From positions 1-16,522 of the forward strand of contig JAILNY010000086.1 of NCBI GenBank assembly GCA_024691105.1: a stretch of DNA of 16,522 nucleotides, read 5' to 3'. Under the pieces are notes generated by a model. It was given only the letters and a program-made list of their open reading frames with translations, was not told the origin of the DNA and ran no database searches. Shown in pieces: positions 8,554 to 14,601 of the stretch (its first letter is position 1; each line of letters begins with the position of its first letter). This DNA is from Treponema sp. (GTDB lineage: Bacteria; Spirochaetota; Spirochaetia; Treponematales; Treponemataceae). The translations under genes and the position numbers were made by a program.

Positions 8554-8997
8554 TTAAAACTTAATTGCGCTTAAGCCTTCTGCTGCATCAAGGAATGAAC
8601 TTTCTGTTTCTCTCAGATACTGTTCATAGCTTTCAGAATCCCAAAGTTCGATATACTTATCGATTCCCAAAAGCACGCAGTCCTTAGATAACGACGCATA
8701 CTCCCTTAAGCTCTGCGGAATAGAAAGACGGCCCGATTTATCAAATTCAACTTCCTGTGCCGGTGCAACAATACGGCGTAAAACAAGACGATTTTTTGCA
8801 TCAAACGGAGAAGCGGATTCCATAAGTTTGGTTGATAAATTTTTCCATTCTTCCGGAGTAAAAAGCCATAAACAATGGTCTAGAGCTTGTGTAACGATAA
8901 GAGTACTTTCATTCAATTCTTGACGAAGTTTTGCAGGAAACGAAATTCTTCCCTTTTCGTCAAGCGTGTTTTTATACTCGCCTGTTAACAACTCCAT
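8554..8997 (-). CDS. mraZ: MraZ, transcriptional repressor of the division cluster
   Basis: DNA-binding protein of the AbrB/MraZ swapped-hairpin fold. In other bacteria it forms a ring and represses its own dcw operon. Two half-domains are visible in 147 residues, each with the DxxxR pattern: TLDEKGRISFPAKLR (about 11-25) and EFDKSGRLSIPQSLR (about 86-100). The ATG at 8997 gives MELLTGEYKNTLDEKGR, a normal MraZ N-terminus. An upstream TTG at 9024 would read through the operator repeats and is unlikely. No good Shine-Dalgarno sequence precedes the ATG. Instead the fourth operator repeat overlaps it, so MraZ binding could also affect translation initiation geometry. First gene of the operon. 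Confidence 0.95.
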   Translation of the reverse strand: MELLTGEYKNTLDEKGRISFPAKLRQELNESTLIVTQALDHCLWLFTPEEWKNLSTKLMESASPFDAKNRLVLRRIVAPAQEVEFDKSGRLSIPQSLREYASLSKDCVLLGIDKYIELWDSESYEQYLRETESSFLDAAEGLSAIKF

Positions 8998-9032
8998 ACC
9001 ACTATTTACCACTTTTTCCCACAATTTCCCAC
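8993..9032 (-). promoter_or_regulatory. mraZ box: MraZ operator: four GTGG(G) boxes with 10-bp period
   Basis: On the minus strand the four consecutive decamers are GTGGGAAATT, GTGGGAAAAA, GTGGTAAATA and GTGGTATGGA. They run without gaps from just after the predicted transcription start to the mraZ start codon. MraZ of E. coli is known to bind TGGG-type repeats spaced by about one helical turn upstream of mraZ. The match in motif, spacing and location makes an autoregulatory operator very likely. The two upstream boxes are the better matches. The last one contains the ATG. Confidence 0.85.
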
Positions 9033-9041
9033 TTAGCTATC

Positions 9042-9069
9042 ATTTTATCAACAAAAATCATAAAGTCAA
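9042..9069 (-). promoter_or_regulatory. Sigma70-type promoter of the mraZ/dcw operon
   Basis: On the minus strand TTGACT (9064-9069) and TAAAAT (9042-9047) are separated by 16 bp. The predicted transcription start is near 9035, immediately before the first MraZ box, giving an untranslated leader of about 38 bases filled by the operator. No other equally good promoter was noticed further down the cluster. Confidence 0.7.
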
Positions 9070-9088
9070 TCATTTTTTTTGCCGATAA
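9061..9088 (+). promoter_or_regulatory. Candidate sigma28 (FliA)-like promoter for the divergent gene
   Basis: TAAAGTCA (9061-9068) and GCCGATAA (9081-9088) match the flagellar sigma28 consensus TAAAGTTT / GCCGATAA, including an exact -10 box. The spacer is 12 rather than the usual 11. It points towards the gene starting at 9165, with a leader of about 70 bases. It overlaps the mraZ -35 element on the other strand. A weaker sigma70-like -10, TACAAT at 9122-9127, is an alternative. In AT-rich DNA a chance match is possible. Confidence 0.35.
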
Positions 9089-9164
9089 TATTAAGATTAT
9101 TTCATTTTTTTTTATTACTAGTACAATTTTGTGTAGTAAAACAGAGTTTTTGGAGATAATTTCG

Positions 9165-9926
9165 GTGATTAATACTTATAATGAATCAAGCCTGCATAAA
9201 ACGCTGAAAGTTCTTTATGCCGCAAAATACAACGGCAAAACCGAAGTTCCGTTTAAAAATTTTATTGCCGACATCATTACAGAAAAAGGAAAAATAATAG
9301 AAATCCAGACAGCAAGCCCATCTGCCTTAAAAGCAAAAGTCAAAGTCGCGCTTGATAACAAGACCGACATTATGATTGTTCATCCTGTTGCCTCAGAAAA
9401 AATAATTGAAACCTACGATGAAAATAAAAAGCTCGTGTCAAAACGAAAAAGTCCAAAGAGATGCAATATTTACACAGAACTTGATGGTCTTACAGGCCTT
9501 GCACCCTTTCTTAGAAACCGACATCTTTCTTTAGTTTTTTTAGAGGTGAAGATTTGCGAACAGCGCATTAAAACAAGCGAACCTGTTCAGCTAAAAAACA
9601 AAAGCCGGCACTTTAGAAAAGCCTGGTATAAAACCGGAAAAAAGCTTTTAGAAATTAAAGACGAAACAATCTTTTGCGGTAAAAAAGACTATCTGAGTTT
9701 GATTCCTGAAAGCGTGCGCGACACCACTCCCCGCGGCACCGAAGCGGCCCGCACGAGCGGCGGTTCCCGCGACGTAGAGTTTTCTTCCAAAGATCTCCGC
9801 CAAAACCTCTCTAAAGAAAATGCACCGTACGCAAATCTTGTCTTATGGATTCTTTCAAAAAGTGGGATTATAGAATGTATCCGAACCGAAGGCCGGCTTA
9901 AAATTTATAAAGTTAACGGGAAGTAA
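9165..9926 (+). CDS. Unknown protein with a PD-(D/E)XK nuclease-like N-terminal half
   Basis: I do not recognise the family. GTG at 9165 is chosen because GGAG lies 9 bases upstream and the preceding in-frame sequence is AT-rich leader, giving 253 residues. An early helix (NESSLHKTLKVLYAAKY) is followed by VPFKNFIADIIT and then KIIEIQT, that is D36, E46 and Q48 at the spacing of a PD-(D/E)XK core with Gln in place of the catalytic Lys. A strand, TDIMIVHPV, follows. A basic segment with KRKSPKR (about 93-99) comes next. The C-terminal stretch (220-253, LVLWILSKSGIIECIRTEGRLKIYKV) resembles a small winged-helix end. These domain ideas are inference from pattern only. Residues about 185-203 come from a GC-rich patch unlike the rest. 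The gene is divergent from mraZ and convergent with the chemoreceptor unit. There is no signal peptide, so it is probably cytoplasmic. Confidence 0.8.
   Translation: MINTYNESSLHKTLKVLYAAKYNGKTEVPFKNFIADIITEKGKIIEIQTASPSALKAKVKVALDNKTDIMIVHPVASEKIIETYDENKKLVSKRKSPKRCNIYTELDGLTGLAPFLRNRHLSLVFLEVKICEQRIKTSEPVQLKNKSRHFRKAWYKTGKKLLEIKDETIFCGKKDYLSLIPESVRDTTPRGTEAARTSGGSRDVEFSSKDLRQNLSKENAPYANLVLWILSKSGIIECIRTEGRLKIYKVNGK
9711..9773 (+). repeat. GC-rich in-frame insert within the unknown gene
   Basis: Bases 9711-9770 contain 47 G or C in 60 (78%), against a visibly AT-rich surrounding gene. The patch encodes low-complexity RDTTPRGTEAARTSGGSRD. The hexamer CGCGAC occurs at both edges (9717-9722 and 9768-9773), 51 bases or 17 codons apart, so removing one unit keeps the frame. 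This looks like a small inserted repeat element tolerated in a linker, but only one copy is in the window. Confidence 0.5.
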
Positions 9927-9959
9927 AAAAAAGGCGGACCTGCCAAAAAGCAAATCCGC
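9925..9959 (-). terminator. Rho-independent terminator, distal of two, for the chemoreceptor unit
   Basis: In minus-strand RNA, GCGGATTTGC pairs with GCAGGTCCGC (10 bp including two G-U pairs, 6-base loop), followed by C and eight T (9925-9932). Read on the plus strand the two G-U positions become C-A mismatches and no T-run follows, so it acts on the minus strand. The T-run overlaps the stop codon of the convergent gene. Confidence 0.85.
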
Positions 9960-9965
9960 ACTTTG

Positions 9966-10005
9966 AAAAATTCACACAAGCCACGCAAAAACGCGCGGCC
10001 CGTGT
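9966..10005 (-). terminator. Proximal terminator hairpin after the chemoreceptor gene
   Basis: In minus-strand RNA, ACACGGGCCGCGC pairs with GCGTGGCTTGTGT (13 bp with three G-U pairs, loop GTTTTT), then GAA and five T. It starts 9 bases after the stop codon of the chemotaxis gene. The G-U pairs become mismatches in the opposite orientation, again marking the minus strand as the template for this transcript. Together with the next hairpin it forms a tandem terminator. Confidence 0.75.
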
Positions 10006-10014
10006 TAAAACATC

Positions 10015-12111
10015 TTAGACTTCAAACTGATCGATCTGAGAAGAAATCTGTTGGATTGTATTACTTACCTTAGAGGCAATATCAAACAATTCAGAACTAC
10101 TCTTGTCGATATGCTTTGTATTTTCGTCCATAAGATTAATAAAGGTAACCATCTTATCAGAACTCATCTTAAGTCTTGCAACCTGATCAAGAATCTGATG
10201 GTTTCCTTCTGACATCTCTTTTGAAGCAACATCAACTTCAGTTGTACTGTCGTTCATATCATGCAATGCCTGAATAATCTGAGTAGAACCTTCTTTCTGC
10301 TCAACCATTGCATTCTGGATTGTCTTAACAAGTCCGTCAGTATCTTCAATTCCGTTTGCAACTGTTGTAAATGCAGCACTTGTCTGTTCAGAAGCCGCAA
10401 CTACATCTTCGATTGAGCGGCGGATATGACCAAGGCGCTCACCAATTGTCTTTGACTGCGCAGAAGAGTTTTCAGAAAGCTTTCTGATTTCATCAGCAAC
10501 AACACTAAATCCCTTACCAGATTCACCAGCATGAGCTGCTTCGATTGCCGCATTCATAGCCAAAAGGTTTGTCTGTTCTGCAATACCAGCGATAACGTCG
10601 TTTGCTTCCAAAAGCAGTTTAGAATCAGATTCAATTTTAAGAATCATTTCGTTTACATCAGCCTGCTTGTGATATCCGTCCTTTGCACTGTTTGCAAGCA
10701 TATTAAATGATGCTGCCATTTTTTCCACAGTGTTATTAACAGAATCAATATTTCCTACCATTTCTTCTACAGCACTTGATGCCTGAGTAACACCGGCTAC
10801 CTGATTAGAAATCATCTTTTCAAGTGAAGAAATATTAGAAGCAATTTCATTTACAGCTGCCGAAGTTTCTGTGATACCAGATGACTGCTCCTGAATACCC
10901 TCTGTTGTTTCAAGGATACTGTCTTTGATATTTTCGATTGCCATCGCAGAATCGTTTGTTGTCGCAGAGAGAATATTTCCGGCAGCGGCAAGAACACTCT
11001 GAGATTCTTTAAGCTCTGTAACAATTGACTGAAGCTTTTCGGTAAAATTATTAAAGCCCACAACGATAGCACCGATTTCGTTATTAGAAGAAACAGAAAT
11101 ACGCTTTGTAAGGTTTGCATTACCAGAAGCAATTTCGTTAATTGCAACCTCTACCTTCTTAAGAGGGTTCAGCTGTCTGAACATTACCATTGCCGTAACC
11201 AAAAGAAGTACAACAACGATTACCGCAAACGATATCATCAAAATTCGTCTGATAGCATTACCAGAAGCATAAATCTGACTTTCGGCAATATTAAAACCAA
11301 TACTCCATGGTGTTCCATGAATCGGATAATAAGTAACAAAGGTCTTTTCTTTTGTACCAATATCTTTTATCCAGCCATGACCAATTTTGCCGTTAACCAT
11401 GTTCTGTGCAATCGCCTTTAAATCCGCATTATCAGAGCCCAAATCTTTTAAGAAGTTTTTCTTCATTGCAAAACCATTCTGCGGATAAAGCATTACAGTT
11501 CCATCTCCGGCCAAAAGCCATGCGTTTCCTGTCTGACCAAGCTGAATGTTACTGATCATTTTTTGCATTGTACTTAACGGATAAACTCCGGCAAATACAC
11601 CAAGTTTTTTTCCGTTTACAATTACAATCTGTGCAACATAAAAAATAGGCTTTTTGATAACTTCGTCCATCTTAGGATTGCTGACATACTGGTAGTTTCC
11701 ATCAACGACGATTGCCTTAAAAAATTCTTCATTCTGAAAATCTGTTACAGTTCCATCATCGCGGTAAGCTTTTCCATCAAGCGTACAAAAGTACATAGCA
11801 TCAATGTTAGAACTTTTCTTTTCATTCTGATCGCGCATCCATCTTATAATACGCCTTGTATCAAGTGTCTGTACTACGTCTGAATTTACGTAAAAACGAA
11901 TTTCACGCAAATACATATTCAACCTGTTTGTAAGCATCATTGAATATGCCTGAGCAATCTCACCACAGTTTTGTCCGTAGCTTTCACCGGTAGACTTGTT
12001 TGAATACTGAGTTACAATAAACATCTGCGCACTTGTTAAAACAATAAAAACAAGGGCGATTGTTGCAATTAAAACAGCGATAAGGCTGGATTTTCTCTTA
12101 GCTTTTTCCAT
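10015..12111 (-). CDS. Methyl-accepting chemotaxis protein with Cache-type sensor domain
   Basis: Transmembrane chemoreceptor of 698 residues that would signal through CheW/CheA to the periplasmic flagella. Layout: TM1 about 8-33, periplasmic sensor 34-287, TM2 about 288-310, HAMP about 311-363, then a long coiled-coil signalling domain. The conserved hairpin tip is at about 510-548 (GIAEQTNLLAMNAAIEAAHAG followed by GKGFSVVADEIRKL). The sensor has two alpha/beta lobes typical of double Cache domains, with YFCTLDGKAYRDDG in the first and NAWLLAGDGTVMLYP in the second. No C-terminal NWETF-type tether is present (the end is SQIDQFEV). AGGAG lies 8 bases before the ATG. It follows the solute-binding lipoprotein gene by 12 bases, suggesting the two are made together and may sense one ligand. 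Confidence 0.95.
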   Translation of the reverse strand: MEKAKRKSSLIAVLIATIALVFIVLTSAQMFIVTQYSNKSTGESYGQNCGEIAQAYSMMLTNRLNMYLREIRFYVNSDVVQTLDTRRIIRWMRDQNEKKSSNIDAMYFCTLDGKAYRDDGTVTDFQNEEFFKAIVVDGNYQYVSNPKMDEVIKKPIFYVAQIVIVNGKKLGVFAGVYPLSTMQKMISNIQLGQTGNAWLLAGDGTVMLYPQNGFAMKKNFLKDLGSDNADLKAIAQNMVNGKIGHGWIKDIGTKEKTFVTYYPIHGTPWSIGFNIAESQIYASGNAIRRILMISFAVIVVVLLLVTAMVMFRQLNPLKKVEVAINEIASGNANLTKRISVSSNNEIGAIVVGFNNFTEKLQSIVTELKESQSVLAAAGNILSATTNDSAMAIENIKDSILETTEGIQEQSSGITETSAAVNEIASNISSLEKMISNQVAGVTQASSAVEEMVGNIDSVNNTVEKMAASFNMLANSAKDGYHKQADVNEMILKIESDSKLLLEANDVIAGIAEQTNLLAMNAAIEAAHAGESGKGFSVVADEIRKLSENSSAQSKTIGERLGHIRRSIEDVVAASEQTSAAFTTVANGIEDTDGLVKTIQNAMVEQKEGSTQIIQALHDMNDSTTEVDVASKEMSEGNHQILDQVARLKMSSDKMVTFINLMDENTKHIDKSSSELFDIASKVSNTIQQISSQIDQFEV

Positions 12112-12123
12112 ACAGCAGTCTCC

Positions 12124-13656
12124 TTAGTTTTTCTTTGAATAGAACGCATCAAGTTGTCGCTGGAACTCTGCAATTACCTTTTCAATTCCGGCAGCCTTTA
12201 AGTCACGTCTAAATTCTGCAACATATTTTTCAGGATCAGGATTCTGTCCGTAACAGATATTTCCCATGTACTGACCATAAACGTCAGTTACTGCATCAAG
12301 CTCTGAACTTACATTTGACAAATCCCATACAACCTGGCTGAACGGATAGTCAATCTTACACTTGCTGTAAATCTGATTAATCTGATCAAAAACATCCCAC
12401 GCAGTTTCTGTGTCACGTACTTCAAGCTCATCGTTGCGGCCCCACCAGTAATTTGTAACAATACCAGGAGCGCCAGAAATGCTTTCTCTAAGTCCGTTTG
12501 CATTTCTTCTATACTGAACGCCTTCAATACCATAGTTAATCAGTTCATAACATTCTTTGTCGTTACGAAGTAAATCGTAAACCATAAGCGCGCGTTCCGG
12601 ATGCTTTGACGAAGCCGAAACTGCCATAGCACCATGAGTGATTGTCTGGTAAACAACATTCTGTGACTCTTCTCCAAACCAGAAGAACCCGGAATCTGCT
12701 CCAGGCACATTGCGCTTTAATTTATTGTAAACCTGAGTATACCAGGTCTGAGTATGATGCTGTTCAATTGCAACCTTTCCGTTACAGAACTCGTCGCGGT
12801 TATCCATACTTCCTGCAGTGTTTGTCAAAACATCAGAACGCCAGAAACCTTCTTCATTCCAGCGGCGCATAAGCTTAGCATATTCAACAAGTTCCCTTCC
12901 CTCATAGAAAGGTGAATAAATTTTTTTCATATTAGACTTTCTTACACCAAACATATTTGTCGACGTAATACCGTCTGCAATGATATAATCACTTTTAGAT
13001 CTGATATATCCTTCTCCGTGGAAGGTACTTGAAGAACCGTTACTGTCCCATGGAAGAATATTCTTGTTCTTTTTTACGTAAGAAAGATATCTTGTCATAT
13101 CTTCCCAGCTGTGAACACCATTAAGACCAGCCTCTTTGGCCCAGTCAAGACGGTACATAAAACCATGGTTTGTCCACTGAATATAATTATCTTCCGGGAA
13201 AAGATAAATGTCACCGTTTAAGCGGCAAACATCCCAGTGCTCTTTAGAAACTGAAGCCCATGTTTTCGGCGCATAAGTCTTTATCATATCATCCGAAAGC
13301 GGCATAAAGTTTCCAAGATTAGCATTACGCCATGCATCAAGCCAGTCGGTAGCAGTTCCAATCAGGTCAATTGAACCGTCATTTTCAGCAAGCTTTAAGT
13401 TGTAATTTGTCTGATAGTTATTCCACGGAATATAGTAAATTTCAAGTTCAGCATTAACGAGCTTTGTAAGGCGCGCATTAAGCTTTTCGAGCATTTCAGA
13501 AGTTCCGCTGTTTTGAGGCTTATTACCTACTGTAAGATAAGTAATAATGACATGGTGGTTTGCAATATCATTCTGGTCAATTTTGTCATTCTTAGCACAA
13601 GAAGCAAACAAAACAAGAACTAAAGCAAAACACAAGAATTTGATTTTTCGTTGCAT
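12124..13656 (-). CDS. Extracellular solute-binding lipoprotein (family 1, LplA-like)
   Basis: Predicted lipoprotein of 510 residues. The leader MQRKIKFLCFALVLVLFASC has a spirochaete-tolerable lipobox ending at C20, so the mature protein would be lipid-anchored and face the periplasm. The body has the family 1 ABC binding-protein pattern: an N-terminal ITYLTVG strand, ENDGSIDLIGTATDW, a WAKEAGLNGVHSWEDMTRYL segment, GKVAIEQHHT, and a C-terminal LKAAGIEKVIAEFQRQLDAF that resembles the DUF3502 end of LplA-type proteins. Such proteins normally deliver oligosaccharides to ABC transporters; the substrate cannot be read from sequence. No permease or ATPase gene is adjacent. Instead a chemoreceptor gene follows 12 bases later. 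GGAG lies 5 bases before the ATG. Confidence 0.92.
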   Translation of the reverse strand: MQRKIKFLCFALVLVLFASCAKNDKIDQNDIANHHVIITYLTVGNKPQNSGTSEMLEKLNARLTKLVNAELEIYYIPWNNYQTNYNLKLAENDGSIDLIGTATDWLDAWRNANLGNFMPLSDDMIKTYAPKTWASVSKEHWDVCRLNGDIYLFPEDNYIQWTNHGFMYRLDWAKEAGLNGVHSWEDMTRYLSYVKKNKNILPWDSNGSSSTFHGEGYIRSKSDYIIADGITSTNMFGVRKSNMKKIYSPFYEGRELVEYAKLMRRWNEEGFWRSDVLTNTAGSMDNRDEFCNGKVAIEQHHTQTWYTQVYNKLKRNVPGADSGFFWFGEESQNVVYQTITHGAMAVSASSKHPERALMVYDLLRNDKECYELINYGIEGVQYRRNANGLRESISGAPGIVTNYWWGRNDELEVRDTETAWDVFDQINQIYSKCKIDYPFSQVVWDLSNVSSELDAVTDVYGQYMGNICYGQNPDPEKYVAEFRRDLKAAGIEKVIAEFQRQLDAFYSKKN

Positions 13657-13739
13657 AGCATCTCCAACAATTAAGTTTGTAAAAAAATATTCTCTCCCGC
13701 CTTTTCTGCAACGTTTTTAATTTTAAAGACTTTTAAATA

Positions 13740-13768
13740 ATTCTAGCAGATTTTAACAGGTTTGAAAA
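13740..13768 (-). promoter_or_regulatory. Candidate promoter of the binding protein-chemoreceptor unit
   Basis: On the minus strand TTTTCA (13763-13768) and TAGAAT (13740-13745) are 17 bp apart. TGC directly before TAGAAT makes an extended -10 element. It lies about 85 bases upstream of the binding-protein ATG and just downstream of the flaA terminator, where a promoter for this unit is needed. The -35 is weak. Confidence 0.45.
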
Positions 13769-13789
13769 CATAAATTTTCTCGAATTTGT

Positions 13790-13820
13790 AAAAAAAAGCG
13801 CACCCAATCGAGTGCGCTTT
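13790..13820 (-). terminator. Terminator of the flaA operon
   Basis: A perfect 9-bp stem, AAAGCGCAC and GTGCGCTTT, with an 8-base loop. In minus-strand RNA it runs into a T-tract (complement of 13790-13797). It ends the flaA transcript before the promoter of the next unit. Confidence 0.85.
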
Positions 13821-13840
13821 ATCTATCCAACTTTAGTATA

Positions 13841-13873
13841 TAAGCACAAATCTGTTGTACAGACTTGCGCTTA
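13841..13873 (-). other. 15-bp hairpin in the flaA 3' untranslated region
   Basis: In minus-strand RNA, TAAGCGCAAGTCTGT pairs with ACAGATTTGTGCTTA around a 3-base ACA loop: 15 bp including two G-U pairs that would be mismatches on the other strand. It begins 5 bases after the stop codon of the second flaA-like gene and lacks a T-run, so mRNA stabilisation rather than termination is the likelier role. Confidence 0.65.
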
Positions 13874-13878
13874 AACGA

Positions 13879-14601
13879 CTACCAGTTATCTGGCATATCG
13901 TCTTCGTCGCGGTTCTGGAGCTCAAAGAGGTCTGTTACTGCGCGAAGGTCATCAAAGTAGATGTAGTATGTACCACGGGCAAGCACTGGATTACAGTCAA
14001 TTCTAAAGCCAAGGATACGGAGTCCCGGTCTATCACCATAATAAGCGCTTGACTGTACGATACCATGTTCTCCATCTGGGCTAGGTGGAACAGCCAATGT
14101 CATCTGCTTCCATCCTGAGAAACCAAGGTTTCCAAGATAAAGCTCGTAGCTGTGACCAAAATAGTCCTGAACAAGTACATAAATATCATGATCCTGGTTA
14201 CGACCTGCAACCCATACAGAAATAGTCTTTGTAACACCTTCAATAGGAAGAGGACGAACTGCTGTAATGTAAATTGAGTTTACACCACGGCGGAAGAACT
14301 GAACTTTAACACCGAGTACGTGTGTGTCAAGATCTTCATTTTCTTTATCTTCTTCAAGAGGTTCCTTTGCAGCAGGGCTTCCTTCAAAAAGACGAGCTGA
14401 AATAACACCTGCATCTGGAGAAATATGAACGTTCCATGCGCCGTCACGTTCAAACTTTTCAATAGAAACTTCTCTTAATGCACTTGCAGCAGAACCAGTT
14501 CCTACATCTTCTGGATTAGGTTCTGCAAGACTCTTTGACTGTGCAAATGTGAGTCCTGCAACACAAAAGAGGACTGCGATTGTAGAAAGTATCTTTTTCA
14601 T
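13879..14601 (-). CDS. flaA: FlaA-family flagellar filament outer-layer protein (second of pair)
   Basis: Exported protein of 240 residues of the spirochaete FlaA sheath family, which coats the FlaB core of periplasmic flagella. The signal peptide MKKILSTIAVLFCVAGLTFA probably is cleaved after A20 (TFA/Q). Features shared with the upstream paralogue are VLGVKVQFFRRG, SVWVAG, LYLGNLGFSGWKQM, LRILGFRIDCNP, YYIYFDDL and the tail FELQNRD. An acidic, charged insert (about 78-92, KEPLEEDKENEDLD) is specific to this copy. At about 240 residues it is shorter than the main FlaA sheath protein of about 350 residues I recall in T. pallidum, so it may be a minor sheath component; paralogue numbering is not decidable here. 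The ATG overlaps the upstream stop by one base (TAATG), with AAAAGGATGG before it, so the two are translationally coupled. Confidence 0.88.
   Translation of the reverse strand: MKKILSTIAVLFCVAGLTFAQSKSLAEPNPEDVGTGSAASALREVSIEKFERDGAWNVHISPDAGVISARLFEGSPAAKEPLEEDKENEDLDTHVLGVKVQFFRRGVNSIYITAVRPLPIEGVTKTISVWVAGRNQDHDIYVLVQDYFGHSYELYLGNLGFSGWKQMTLAVPPSPDGEHGIVQSSAYYGDRPGLRILGFRIDCNPVLARGTYYIYFDDLRAVTDLFELQNRDEDDMPDNW

Noticed and set aside
8998..9024. Longer MraZ start at a TTG at 9024
   Set aside because: The extra nine residues would be translated from the operator repeats and are not part of the usual MraZ N-terminus.
8993..9032. The 10-bp repeats as a short CRISPR or microsatellite
   Set aside because: Units are far too short for CRISPR and have no spacers; motif, period and location match MraZ boxes.
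8931..9164. Upstream extension of the unknown plus-strand gene towards 8931
   Set aside because: It overlaps mraZ and the divergent promoter region and is translated from AT-rich leader sequence; the GTG at 9165 has a GGAG at suitable distance.
14558..14601. Lipoprotein signal in the second FlaA-like protein (cysteine at residue 13)
   Set aside because: The residues before the cysteine (VLF) do not fit a lipobox, and a normal signal peptidase I site (TFA/Q) follows.
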